This document shows positions 8,004-16,049 of a DNA stretch of 34,590 bases, piece by piece. The notes under the pieces were generated by a model, which had not been told where the DNA came from, did no database searches, and saw only the letters and a program-made list of their open reading frames with translations. Source of the stretch: Gallionella sp. (GTDB lineage: Bacteria > Pseudomonadota > Gammaproteobacteria > Burkholderiales > Gallionellaceae); NCBI GenBank assembly GCA_028689145.1, contig JAQTWT010000017.1:1-34590 (forward strand). Reading direction: 5' to 3'. A program made the translations under genes and the position numbers. How positions within the stretch are numbered: position 1 is the first letter of the stretch; each line of letters starts with the position of its first letter.

Positions 8004-8031
8004 GGGCGCAGCACGAATTCGTGCTGCGCCC
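8004..8031 (-). terminator. Riboswitch expression-platform terminator
   Basis: This is a perfect 28-nt palindrome (14 + 14, centre between 8017 and 8018). Minus-strand sequence then runs TTTTTTATTTTT, so it is a strong Rho-independent terminator directly before gcvT. Its 5' arm begins in the G-run that follows the GGACAGAT of aptamer 2, so folding of the aptamer's closing stem can compete with it. This fits ON control by glycine. The perfect symmetry also makes a repeat origin possible. Confidence 0.8.
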
Positions 8032-8033
8032 CA

Positions 8034-8262
8034 TCTGTCCTTGATACCTGAGAGATTGCGGCGGATGCCGTGTGCCCCTTCGGTGGCCAACTACCCTCTC
8101 CCCATCCCTCTCCCGTAAACGGGCGAGGGGGACAAGGACTCGCTACGCGAGTCATGACGATATTGACGCTCTCCAGATTTGCCTGATCCAACGGTTCCTT
8201 GAGCCTGAGCGGTTGCGGGTGTTGCGCCTTCGGCGGTGCTGGCTAGCACACTCTCCCATTGG
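8034..8262 (-). promoter_or_regulatory. Tandem glycine riboswitch controlling gcvT-gcvH-gcvP
   Basis: Read on the minus strand, aptamer 1 runs from about 8262 to 8164. It has GGGAGAG (8257-8251), a CGCCGAAGGCGCAAC hairpin-core motif, CGCTCAGG, and the closing CTGGAGAG. Aptamer 2 runs from 8103 to about 8034, with GGGGAGAGGG, CACCGAAGGGGCA, ATCTCTCAGG and AAGGACAGAT. These are the conserved blocks of the gcvT RNA class. Tandem aptamers sense excess glycine and normally turn on the cleavage system. Here the linker is about 60 nt long because it holds an inserted palindromic repeat (8104-8155), while tandem glycine riboswitches usually have short linkers. Confidence 0.88.
8104..8155. repeat. Two-hairpin palindromic repeat inside the riboswitch linker
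   Basis: Hairpin 1 pairs CCCTCTCCCG (8106-8115) with CGGGCGAGGG (8120-8129). Hairpin 2 is a perfect GACTCGC/GCGAGTC stem (8137-8153). The same two-hairpin order (CTCCCG stem, then CTCGC..GCGAG stem) is seen at 18413-18457 and, degenerately, at 15991-16034. This shows it is a dispersed repeat and not part of the aptamer. Confidence 0.78.
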
Positions 8263-8279
8263 TCTGAACGGCAGGGTGA

Positions 8280-8308
8280 ATTATGCCGGAAAGAGGCCGG
8301 ACTGACAA
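8280..8308 (-). promoter_or_regulatory. Sigma70-type promoter for the gcv operon
   Basis: On the minus strand the -35 is TTGTCA (8308-8303), then a 17-nt spacer and the -10 CATAAT (8285-8280). Each hexamer differs from consensus at one position. The predicted start near 8272-8274 lies just upstream of the first riboswitch aptamer, which is where it should be. Confidence 0.7.
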
Positions 8309-8379
8309 ACGGAACAACCGGACAAACACCATCCGGCTACACGCCTTGCCCAAAACCAAAATTGGCTTCAATCCACCCG

Positions 8380-9792
8380 TCAGAGCGTATAAATTGATAC
8401 GGTGAAGGCATCCTGATAGCGTTTTGGCAAGTCTTTGACCGCGTTGCGCGCCGCTTCAACCGACGGATATGCGCCGTAAAGCACGCGCAAACCATTCTTG
8501 CTGCCAAATTTGGCCGGTATCAGGTAAATCTCGGAGAGTTTACCCAGCCCTTTGGCACGTTTCAGAAAATTCTCGATGCGCCCTTTCAGAATCTCATCGT
8601 TGTAGAACAATTGAATGCTGGCGACGGCTTTTCCCTGCCCAGAGCCTGTCGAAGCGGCCTGTTCAAGCAATTCTTTACCTGCTGCCAGCCGTTGCTCCAG
8701 CAGGCTCAATTTATCATTGACCGGAGCGGCTATCACCGGGGTCGCAGGTTCGGAGACAGGCGAAGATAATGCCACCTGCGGCGTATCACCCGCCGCCAAG
8801 TTGACACCCGGCGCACCAGTGACTGTTTTGTCAGAATGCATGTCGGCAGAATATCCGGTCTCAGCCTTCATGCTCTGATCTTCGGGCTGCGGACGGTCCG
8901 ACATCCACCACGCCGCCAAACTCGACAATAACAGCGCGGCGGTCGCTCCGCCTATCCACAGGCCTTTACCTGACAAGGGATGCGGCGGCCTGATTTCGCA
9001 ATCGCGCATCGCCGCCTGTACATGGCGCGCCTCGATGTTGTGGGTATCCTCGACAAAAGCGGCCAACAGCGATTTGTCCGCGAGAATATTGGCACGGCGC
9101 ATCAATCCGTGGGAGGCATCGGCGATCAGTTTGAGGGCATTCGGCGAAAAAATATTCGGGCCGTGATAACCGGCAGCGCGCATCCTGAACATCAGGTAGT
9201 TTTCAAGGATGTTGCGCGACAGCGGTTGCATGTTGAAATGATGGACGATTCGATCTTTGAGCTGGCGCATGTTCGGCTGTTCCAGCTTGGCGTTCAATTC
9301 CGGCTGCCCGAACAGGATTATTTGCAGCAACCTCGTATTACCGGCTTGCAGGTTATACAACAGGCGTAATTCCTCCAGCGTGTCCAGCGGCATGGCATGC
9401 GCTTCGTCCACCAGCACGACGACACGCTTACCCTCGCGGGCTTTATCCTCGAGCTTTTTCTGGATCTTCTGCATGATGACACCGACACGCTCGCCGTTGA
9501 TATCCAGCCCGAGCGCGTCGGCTATCGCGTACAGCATCTCCTCGCGCGACAGGCTTGGATTGGCGAGATAGATCGTTTCAAAGTGTTTGGGCAAGCGCTC
9601 AAGCAGCATGCGGCACAACATGGTTTTACCGCTGCCGACTTCGCCGCTGACCTTGATAATGCCTTCGGCTTCGCTCAACGAGTAGATCAGCGCATCGAGA
9701 ATCTGCCCGCGGTGCGCGCCGGAAAAGAAAAACATCGTCACCGGCGTGATTCTGAATGGCGGCTCGTTAAGTCCGAAGTGCTCTAAATACAT
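8380..9792 (-). CDS. ExeA/MshM-like AAA ATPase with transmembrane helix and SPOR-like tail
   Basis: This 470-residue protein starts MYLEHFGLNEPPF, the usual opening of ExeA/GspA/MshM-type ATPases of secretion and pilus systems. The Walker A motif is GEVGSGKT (residues 50-57), and Walker B is VVVLVDEAH with the acidic pair at 129-130. A sensor-like ILFGQPEL follows. A single membrane helix lies at about 277-297. The periplasmic part has a low-complexity linker, and its last ~85 residues resemble a SPOR peptidoglycan-binding domain (LRVLYGAYPSVEAARNAVKDLP). The protein could couple cytoplasmic ATP hydrolysis to insertion of an envelope machine through the cell wall. No pilus or type II secretion genes lie next to it here, so the partner is unknown. 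AGAGG lies about 11 bases before the start. Confidence 0.85.
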   Translation of the reverse strand: MYLEHFGLNEPPFRITPVTMFFFSGAHRGQILDALIYSLSEAEGIIKVSGEVGSGKTMLCRMLLERLPKHFETIYLANPSLSREEMLYAIADALGLDINGERVGVIMQKIQKKLEDKAREGKRVVVLVDEAHAMPLDTLEELRLLYNLQAGNTRLLQIILFGQPELNAKLEQPNMRQLKDRIVHHFNMQPLSRNILENYLMFRMRAAGYHGPNIFSPNALKLIADASHGLMRRANILADKSLLAAFVEDTHNIEARHVQAAMRDCEIRPPHPLSGKGLWIGGATAALLLSSLAAWWMSDRPQPEDQSMKAETGYSADMHSDKTVTGAPGVNLAAGDTPQVALSSPVSEPATPVIAAPVNDKLSLLEQRLAAGKELLEQAASTGSGQGKAVASIQLFYNDEILKGRIENFLKRAKGLGKLSEIYLIPAKFGSKNGLRVLYGAYPSVEAARNAVKDLPKRYQDAFTVSIYTL

Positions 9793-9938
9793 GTATGAAC
9801 CTCTTCTACTGCGTGAGTCGATAGTTGATCCGGCATGACTGAAGTGCCCGATTTGCGCTCATGAAAACAGGCATCGGATGCTGAGCATAACGGCAAGCCG
9901 GTTCAAGCTCAACAGGAAAAACAGGAACAGACGGGTCG

Positions 9939-10421
9939 TTACCGGCCAGCGCCCTTTGCCACACCCTTTTCGAGGATATCGCGAAAGGTTTCAAGATAGG
10001 GTTTGCCGGCAGGTTTGCCAAATTTCCGGATGAACCAGATCAGCAACCGCAGAAAAATATTGATACCCGAATTTTCAACACGTATCGTTTGCGTCAGAAA
10101 TGTTCCGCCACCGCGTTCCACCAATTCATAAGTCTCTTCGATGATTCTGTCTTGCGGGGATGGAAGTCCGCCGGTCTGGCGTATAACCAGTTTTGAGCAA
10201 GGTTCAAAACAAACAAATTCCGCCTGCAGCCCAGAGGCAACTGCGCTTGCGCCCATCTGGTAAGTTATATCGTAGCGATACCCCTGCTTCGGCTCCGCAA
10301 AGCAGGAGGGGGACACCTGTTTCACCTTCGGGTTCCACAGCAGCATGTGCTCCGGGTCTTCCAGAAAAGCCCAAACAACTTCCGGGGAACGATTGATAAA
10401 GATACTGTTGACCAGCTTCAC
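9939..10421 (-). CDS. SRPBCC-family (START-like) protein
   Basis: A GTG start at 10421 is chosen (VKLVNSIFINRSPEVVWAFL). The upstream in-frame extension only overlaps the preceding small gene in another frame. The 160-residue product has the hallmark start of the polyketide-cyclase/START-like fold: beta strand, then a P-x-x-V-W/F-x-F helix, then the D-P-x-x-x-x-W-N segment (EDPEHMLLWNPKVKQV). These proteins form a hydrophobic cavity for lipids or other apolar ligands. No catalytic function can be assigned. It is the last gene of a probable three-gene operon, 37 nt after the stop of the 74-residue gene. A C-terminal basic helix (RLLIWFIRKFGK) may touch the membrane. Confidence 0.72.
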   Translation of the reverse strand: MKLVNSIFINRSPEVVWAFLEDPEHMLLWNPKVKQVSPSCFAEPKQGYRYDITYQMGASAVASGLQAEFVCFEPCSKLVIRQTGGLPSPQDRIIEETYELVERGGGTFLTQTIRVENSGINIFLRLLIWFIRKFGKPAGKPYLETFRDILEKGVAKGAGR

Positions 10422-10458
10422 AATGGAATACCGCCCCTGTTCAGATTGCACATCGCCG

Positions 10459-10683
10459 TTAATGGAGGGGCTTTCCGTCCACGGGTGCGCGCTTTCCCGC
10501 CCCTTTAATCCGGGCAACCCTGTCATGGGCATCGGACAGGGAAATATCATTCTTTTCCCGAAGCAGTCGAATGGCATCGATATCCCGCCCGTTTGCAACC
10601 AGCGTTTCGACGCTTTCCTCCACAAGGTTATTGACCGGCATATAGAGGAAAGACCTGATGCGTTTTGCCAACACTTCATTCAT
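10459..10683 (-). CDS. Small protein with an L7/L12 C-terminal-like segment
   Basis: This 74-residue protein overlaps the upstream gene by four bases (ATGA at 10683-10680), a translational-coupling arrangement. The segment DIDAIRLLREKNDISLSDAHDRVARI (split by position: residues about 34-59) resembles the K-x-x-x-I-K-x-x-R-x-x-x-x-L-x-L-x-E-A-x-x-x-V pattern of the ribosomal protein L7/L12 C-terminal domain. That domain also occurs in small non-ribosomal proteins. Function is unknown. The coupled membrane protein upstream and the SRPBCC protein downstream suggest a shared role. Confidence 0.68.
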   Translation of the reverse strand: MNEVLAKRIRSFLYMPVNNLVEESVETLVANGRDIDAIRLLREKNDISLSDAHDRVARIKGAGKRAPVDGKPLH

Positions 10684-11102
10684 GTCATCGTGCTCATAGG
10701 CAAGTGTACAGGCAACTCACCTTCGGATGTGATCAGCACGGCTCGATGAAGCGGGTAGTACTTGTCGTTGCCCATGCACGACTGGAGTACCACATGCTGA
10801 ATGGCTGCCAAGGAAACTACACCGCCACGCTTGAAAAATCCCCTCTGCCTCGACCATATCAGCGTCCGCGATTGCAGATCAAAAATGAAATCCGACTTTT
10901 CATAACCCGCAAAAAAGAATAACGCACAGGTTGCGGACGCACCGGCAAGCCCGACAATCCGCTCATCGCCGGAATGTCCCGTCATCAGCAGATACGCAAG
11001 ATAAACAAGAAAAATAATTCCCAAGCCCCCTACCCATACAACAAAGGGCGAACGAATAACGATCACCAATTCCGTGCCGGAGTCTTTGAGAATATTTTTC
11101 AT
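10680..11102 (-). CDS. Two-helix membrane protein of unknown function
   Basis: This 140-residue protein has two predicted membrane helices (about residues 19-42, rich in V/G/L/I, and 51-67). A soluble C-terminal domain starting DFIFDLQSRTLIWSRQRGFF looks like the beta-rich, PH-like layout found after paired helices in several bacterial membrane proteins. I do not recognise a named family. It is the first gene of the probable operon with the small 74-residue protein (four-base overlap) and the SRPBCC protein. No clear ribosome site precedes the ATG at 11102. Confidence 0.65.
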   Translation of the reverse strand: MKNILKDSGTELVIVIRSPFVVWVGGLGIIFLVYLAYLLMTGHSGDERIVGLAGASATCALFFFAGYEKSDFIFDLQSRTLIWSRQRGFFKRGGVVSLAAIQHVVLQSCMGNDKYYPLHRAVLITSEGELPVHLPMSTMT

Positions 11103-11200
11103 ACATTAACCGCATACCGTGGCAACATATCAGCGCAGCCAGAACGACTGCCGGCACTGGGACTGCGCACTTTCGCGGCAGCCCCCCTGCAACGCCGTTA

Positions 11201-12826
11201 TCACACTTTGAAGTGTTGTACGCTTCTCTTCAGCTCTTCCGCCACGGACTCCATCATGCTCACGGCTTGCACCGCGCCCTGCACCGAGGTGTGGTTTGCT
11301 TCGGCCATGCTGGCGATACTTTCCACATTGCGTGAAATCTCCTGGCTGGCGCGTTTTTGCTCGTTTACGGAAGCGGTGATGTCATCCACACCGGCATTGA
11401 CGCTAACCACGGCTTCGTTCGCCTGAGCCAACACCGCCGCAACTTCCTGCATGTGTTTCTGGCTGCTTTGCAGCGCCTGCAATCCGCTCTGCACGTTGCG
11501 TTCCACCTGTTCGTTCTGTCCGCCCAGCGTTTGCGTCACAACATCGATTTGGCTGGCGGATTGCGCCGACTTCTCAGCCAGTTTGCGCACTTCATCCGCC
11601 ACCACCGCAAAGCCGCGCCCCTGTTCTCCGGCACGCGCCGCTTCGATGGCGGCATTTAACGCCAGCAAGTTGGTCTGTTCGGCGATGTCGCGCACTTGCT
11701 GCGTCATACTGGTGATGGTTTGCGTGCTCTGCACGAAGGCAGTCACCGAATCGGCCATCATGCGCACGGCATTTTCGACCAAACCGATCTCGCTCACCAT
11801 CTCGGCCAGACTGGCCTGACCTTTATTGGCACGCGTCATGCTTTCCATCGAAAGCGCCGCCACCTGGGTCGCATTATCCGCAACCGAGCCGATACTGGCG
11901 CTCATTTTCTCGACCGCTTCGGCTGTGCCTGTGGCCGCCTCGGCCTGCTGTTTCGACCCGGATACGATATTTGCCGTGTCCAATGCCAGGCTATGCGCCG
12001 AACTGACTACCTGATCCGCATAGCCGTGCATCTGCCCGACGATAGTCTGAAAGCTCTTGGCCAACTCATTGAACGCTATGCCGGTCTGTCCGATTTCATC
12101 CTCACTGTGGATCGGCACCCGTTTGGTCAGATCGCCATCAGCCTGCATCTTTGCCATGGTTTGCTGCAACTCCCTGGTCGGATAGGTGACGCGCTCGATG
12201 ATCCAGCCGATCATAAAGAACAGAAACACCTGCAAAGCCACCTGCCCGCCCCACAGCCAGAGGTTGACTTTCTGCATCAGTGCATACTCCTCCTGCAGAT
12301 TAAGTGTGATGCTAGCCGCGCCATTAACCGAACCTTCCGGCACGATATGGCATTGCAGGCAATCAGTTCCGCGGAAATCCTTTTTGGCAATAAAAGGGAT
12401 GACAACGCGCACAATGTCTTTGCCATCCTCATGACTCAATCTGATTTGTTCTTTCCCGGATGCAAGAGCCGCTTTATCCAACTCGTCCTTGGCCTGCTCC
12501 TCCGGCAGTCCGGGACCGAATTGATCCTGCACCGACTTGCCTCGAATGACGCGCAATTCTTCTACCTTGTCGGAAGAACCCATCTTTTGCACGAGCAGCT
12601 TGCGCTGGTCGGCATCGCTGATAGTCCCGCCGAGCATCAGCATATTCAGTCCGTTGATCACACCATCCGCAGTGACTTTAGCCTTACCCTCAGCCTCCAT
12701 CAGTACTCGATCCTCAAACGCATCAGAAGCCCAGCGCTGTGCAGACACAGTGATCACCAGCAGCACGATCTGAATCGGTATTTGCAACTTGTTTTTTAGA
12801 GACAGCTTACTCCACCAGTTATTCAT
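11201..12826 (-). CDS. Methyl-accepting chemotaxis protein with periplasmic c-type haem motif
   Basis: This 541-residue chemoreceptor has TM1 at about residues 14-31 and a periplasmic sensor at about 32-187. TM2 lies at about 188-210, then a HAMP domain ([10 protein letters not shown]... DGDLTKRVP), then the long cytoplasmic coiled coil. The signalling tip ([25 protein letters not shown], positions about 386-410) is the conserved CheA/CheW-binding hairpin. The sensor contains CLQCH (Cys156, Cys159, His160), the attachment signature for a covalent c-type haem. This resembles DUF3365/Tll0287-type or Geobacter-type haem sensor domains. It probably senses redox state, oxygen or NO. No C-terminal NWETF-like tether is present. 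GGGGTG precedes the ATG. Confidence 0.92.
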   Translation of the reverse strand: MNNWWSKLSLKNKLQIPIQIVLLVITVSAQRWASDAFEDRVLMEAEGKAKVTADGVINGLNMLMLGGTISDADQRKLLVQKMGSSDKVEELRVIRGKSVQDQFGPGLPEEQAKDELDKAALASGKEQIRLSHEDGKDIVRVVIPFIAKKDFRGTDCLQCHIVPEGSVNGAASITLNLQEEYALMQKVNLWLWGGQVALQVFLFFMIGWIIERVTYPTRELQQTMAKMQADGDLTKRVPIHSEDEIGQTGIAFNELAKSFQTIVGQMHGYADQVVSSAHSLALDTANIVSGSKQQAEAATGTAEAVEKMSASIGSVADNATQVAALSMESMTRANKGQASLAEMVSEIGLVENAVRMMADSVTAFVQSTQTITSMTQQVRDIAEQTNLLALNAAIEAARAGEQGRGFAVVADEVRKLAEKSAQSASQIDVVTQTLGGQNEQVERNVQSGLQALQSSQKHMQEVAAVLAQANEAVVSVNAGVDDITASVNEQKRASQEISRNVESIASMAEANHTSVQGAVQAVSMMESVAEELKRSVQHFKV

Positions 12827-13181
12827 TTTTCACCCCCTAAAATGAACCTCTAAAATCGGTTTTTTATCTTTGCAACCACACTGCTGAAAATTCAGCCCGT
12901 GCTCATTTGAAATGACAACTCATTGCAAAACAAATTCTGCGCAAAGCAACCCTGAATTTAACGGTGCGATAAGGTTATCCGCAACTTGACGCACAGATAA
13001 AACCAGAGACTAAAACCTGCATATCCAAAAAATCACACGCATGAAAAACTATGATTCATACCATCATGACACGTTTGGAATATGAATAACTGTCCAGCAC
13101 CCCTGAAAAAACAGTTCAATTTAAGGTTTTGAATTAAGGCTCAAAAAGAGTAGATAGAGAAGAAAACCATGCCAGCTCACG
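12827..13181. other. Intergenic region between the chemoreceptor and tyrS
   Basis: This is 355 nt of A/T-richer sequence. It must hold the chemoreceptor's promoter (minus strand) and the 3' end of the tyrS transcript. I find no convincing sigma28 (TAAA-N15-GCCGATAA) site, no strong terminator and no ORF with coding character. Confidence 0.5.
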
Positions 13182-14402
13182 TCAACCAACCTTGACTCTG
13201 GCAAATTTACGCTTGCCGACCTGCGCCACGACTACCTTGCCGGCTGCAATCGTAACGTTTTTATCATTAACGCGTTCACCGTCCAGCTTGACCGCGCCCG
13301 CCTGAATCATGCGCATTGCCTCGGATGTACTGTCCACCAGCCCGGCCTGTTTGAGCAATTGCGGCACGGCAAGACTACCGTCAGGCGCATTAACATTAAT
13401 TTCCGCCATATCTTCCGGCAACACCCCCTGGCGGAAGCGCGCCTCGAATTCCGCCAACGCCGCATCTGCAGCCTGGCGGGAGTGGAAACGCTCCACAATC
13501 TCCTGCGCCAGCAACACCTTGATGTCGCGCGGGTTGCGTCCGCCGGACACCTCCGCCTGCCAACCGGCAATTTCCGCCATGCTGCGGAACGACAACAATT
13601 CCAGATAACGCCACATCAGCGTATCGGAAATCGACATCAGCTTGCCGAACATATCCTGCGGCGCTTCGGTGATGCCGATGTAATTACCCAGCGACTTGGA
13701 CATTTTATTCACGCCGTCCAGACCTTCCAGCAACGGCATGGTGAGCACGCACTGCGGCGGTTGCCCGTAATGCTTTTGCAGCTCGCGCCCCATCAATAGA
13801 TTGAATTTCTGGTCGGTGCCGCCCAGTTCGATATCCGCCCTGAGCGCCACCGAGTCATAACCCTGTACCAGCGGATAAATGAACTCATGGATGGCGATCG
13901 GCAGGTTGCTTTTGTAACGCTTGCCGAAATCGTCGCGTTCCAGCATCCGCGCCACCGTATGAGTGGAGGCCAGTTTAATCAAGTCCGCCGCATTGAATGC
14001 ATCCATCCAGGCCGAGTTAAACACAATTTCGGTCTTGTCCGGATCGAGCACCTTGAGCACCTGATCGTGATAGGACTGCGCATTCTCCAGCACCTGCACA
14101 CGAGTCAACGGAGGGCGCGTGGCGTTTTTGCCGGTGGGATCGCCGATCATACCGGTGAAATCACCGATCAGAAACAGCGCACGATGTCCTAGATACTGCA
14201 ACTGGCGCATCTTGTTGAGCAGCACAGTATGACCAAGATGCAGGTCCGGCGCGGTCGGATCGAAGCCCGCCTTGACGCGCAACGGCCGACCCAGCGCAAG
14301 CTTTTGCTTCAACTCGTCTTCAAGCAGCAGCTCATGGGCGCCGCGCTTGATCAAATCCATTGCATTGGCCTGTGTTTCTTCCGGTGAAGTTATTTCAGTC
14401 AT
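13182..14402 (-). CDS. tyrS: Tyrosyl-tRNA synthetase
   Basis: This class I aminoacyl-tRNA synthetase attaches tyrosine to tRNA-Tyr. The 406-residue length fits the longer bacterial TyrRS branch. The HIGH-type motif appears as HLGHTVLL after FDPTAPDL, and the second signature is KMSKSLGN. The C-terminal S4-like RNA-binding domain covers the last ~60 residues ([14 protein letters not shown]). It is divergently oriented from the M23 peptidase gene, a common arrangement in betaproteobacteria. The start at 14402 opens MTEITSPEE. No transfer or damage signs are visible. Confidence 0.97.
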   Translation of the reverse strand: MTEITSPEETQANAMDLIKRGAHELLLEDELKQKLALGRPLRVKAGFDPTAPDLHLGHTVLLNKMRQLQYLGHRALFLIGDFTGMIGDPTGKNATRPPLTRVQVLENAQSYHDQVLKVLDPDKTEIVFNSAWMDAFNAADLIKLASTHTVARMLERDDFGKRYKSNLPIAIHEFIYPLVQGYDSVALRADIELGGTDQKFNLLMGRELQKHYGQPPQCVLTMPLLEGLDGVNKMSKSLGNYIGITEAPQDMFGKLMSISDTLMWRYLELLSFRSMAEIAGWQAEVSGGRNPRDIKVLLAQEIVERFHSRQAADAALAEFEARFRQGVLPEDMAEINVNAPDGSLAVPQLLKQAGLVDSTSEAMRMIQAGAVKLDGERVNDKNVTIAAGKVVVAQVGKRKFARVKVG

Positions 14403-14520
14403 AATTTATTATCAATTCAAATCAGAAAAGTGCCGGTTTGCCGTTCATTCCGGCCTTCCAGCCGTTCGTCGATCACGTTTCGCCACCCGATTTATCCGCC
14501 CGCCACCCGTCAGACCGGTT

Positions 14521-14548
14521 TTGAGAGGATGCACCTTTCTGGTAAAGT
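14521..14548 (+). promoter_or_regulatory. Candidate sigma70 promoter for the M23 peptidase gene
   Basis: TTGAGA (14521-14526) and TAAAGT (14543-14548) are separated by 16 nt and lie about 60 nt upstream of the peptidase start. Matches are moderate (5/6 and 4/6), so this is only a candidate. Confidence 0.4.
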
Positions 14549-14610
14549 GCGCACCAGTCGAAAACGCAACGCATTACAAAAACAAAAAAAAGCAACTCAA
14601 GGAGGCGCGA

Positions 14611-15924
14611 ATGTTAACCCAAAACCTGCCGGTACAAGAACGCAAAATGCCGGAAGGCAAAAAAAAGCTGCGCTGGTTCGTCGCCATGTCCACATTGCCG
14701 CTACTCGGCGTAGTCACAGCTTTCGGGCTGGTTCCGCAAAGCGACCTCGGACTGGACTCGACCAAAATCGCCATCGAAGAAATCGCCTTACCCAGACTCG
14801 CCCCCGGCGTAACCCCAGCCGCCAGCTTCTGGCACACCGAACGAGTGCAGCGCGGCGATACCGTGGCTGAATTGTTGCGCCGCATGAATATCGAAGATGC
14901 CGCCGCCAGCAACTATCTGCGCAATACCGCCGAAGCGGAATCATTCCGCAAACTGCCTGCCGGCAAAGAACTGCAGGCCGAAATCAACTCTGCCGGCGGA
15001 TTGGTTTCGCTGCGCTATCTGGGCGACAATGGCGCGCAAATCGTAATGGATAAACAGGGCGAGAGTTACAGAACCCGCATCCTGCCCGCCCAACTTGAAA
15101 AACGTCTGTTCGTGCGTACCGGTGAAATCAAGACCAGCCTGTATGCGGCAACTGACGCGGCCGGGATGCCGGAAGCCGCCGCCAATCAATTGGCCGAAAT
15201 ATTCAGCGGCGATATCGACTTCCACCATGACCTGCGCAAGGGCGACAAATTCACCGTCGTATATGAAATGACCTACAGCAACGGCGAGCTGGTACAGACC
15301 GGACGCATCCAGGCTGCCGAATTCATCAACCAGAATCAGATTTACCGCGCGGTATATTTCCAGAGCGATGCGCAACAGGGCGATTACTTCACTCCGCAAG
15401 GCCAGAGCGTGCGCAAGGCCTTTTTGCGCTCACCCATCGAGTTCTCGCGCGTGAGCTCCGGTTTCAGCAACTCGCGTTTCCATCCGGTACTGAACAAATG
15501 GCGCGCGCACAGAGGTGTGGATTTTGCCGCCCATACCGGTACCAAAGTCAAAGTAACCGCGGACGGCGTAGTCACATCCGTAGGCAATCAGGGCGGTTAC
15601 GGCAACGTCATCACGGTCAGCCATCAGGGCCATTTCACCACCGTGTACGGCCATCTGTCGCGCTTTGCCAAGGGGCTGCACCGTGGCCAGCGCGTGGCAC
15701 AGGGCGACGTGATCGGTTATGTCGGCATGACCGGTTTGGCCAGCGGCCCGCATCTGCACTATGAATTCAAGATTGACGGCCGGCAACGCGATCCGTTGCG
15801 CGTCGCGTTGCCCAATGCGCAACCGGTCGGCGCTGCCGACAAGGTTGCGCTCCAATCGCTTGCCGGCAACTTCGTAGCCCGCCTGAACCAGCTGCGCAAC
15901 ACCAACCTCGCCAAACTCGACTAA
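14611..15924 (+). CDS. M23-family murein DD-endopeptidase (MepM-like)
   Basis: The ATG at 14611 is preceded by AAGGAGG at 14599-14605, an almost perfect ribosome site. The longer open frame upstream is antisense to tyrS and is rejected. The 437-residue product has a membrane anchor or signal helix (about residues 22-42) and an OapA/LysM-like domain starting at VQRGDTVAELLRRM. The C-terminal LytM/M23 zinc peptidase has ligands His300 and Asp304 (HRGVD) and the HLH motif His381-His383 (HLHYEF). Full-length MepM-type enzymes cleave peptidoglycan cross-links to allow wall growth. It is followed by anmK, a cell-wall recycling gene, which fits a shared function. Confidence 0.93.
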   Translation: MLTQNLPVQERKMPEGKKKLRWFVAMSTLPLLGVVTAFGLVPQSDLGLDSTKIAIEEIALPRLAPGVTPAASFWHTERVQRGDTVAELLRRMNIEDAAASNYLRNTAEAESFRKLPAGKELQAEINSAGGLVSLRYLGDNGAQIVMDKQGESYRTRILPAQLEKRLFVRTGEIKTSLYAATDAAGMPEAAANQLAEIFSGDIDFHHDLRKGDKFTVVYEMTYSNGELVQTGRIQAAEFINQNQIYRAVYFQSDAQQGDYFTPQGQSVRKAFLRSPIEFSRVSSGFSNSRFHPVLNKWRAHRGVDFAAHTGTKVKVTADGVVTSVGNQGGYGNVITVSHQGHFTTVYGHLSRFAKGLHRGQRVAQGDVIGYVGMTGLASGPHLHYEFKIDGRQRDPLRVALPNAQPVGAADKVALQSLAGNFVARLNQLRNTNLAKLD

Positions 15925-15984
15925 CGAGCATGGCACGTTGCCATCCATGAGAATGAAACATGCCATGCCCGTTTCCCCCTATTC

Positions 15985-16036
15985 ATCTTTCCCCCGCATG
16001 CGGGGGAAAGGGCAAACGAATCGCTGCGCGAGTTTT
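15985..16036. repeat. Palindromic repeat before anmK
   Basis: A CTTTCCCCCGC/GCGGGGGAAAG stem (about 15990-16012) is followed by CAAACGAATCGCTGCGCGAGTT, a degenerate copy of the second hairpin seen at 8137-8153 and 18440-18457. It ends about 14 nt before the anmK start codon. Confidence 0.65.
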
Positions 16037-16049
16037 ACGTTAATGTCTC

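Noticed and set aside
7388..8191. 267-codon minus-strand frame through the riboswitch and into gcvT
   Set aside because: It crosses the aptamers, the inserted repeat and the terminator, and its 3' part is a second frame of gcvT.
12827..13181. sigma28 promoter for the chemoreceptor
   Set aside because: No convincing TAAA-N15-GCCGATAA match on the minus strand.
14272..14610. N-terminal extension of the M23 peptidase frame
   Set aside because: It is antisense to tyrS, and AAGGAGG marks the ATG at 14611 as the start.
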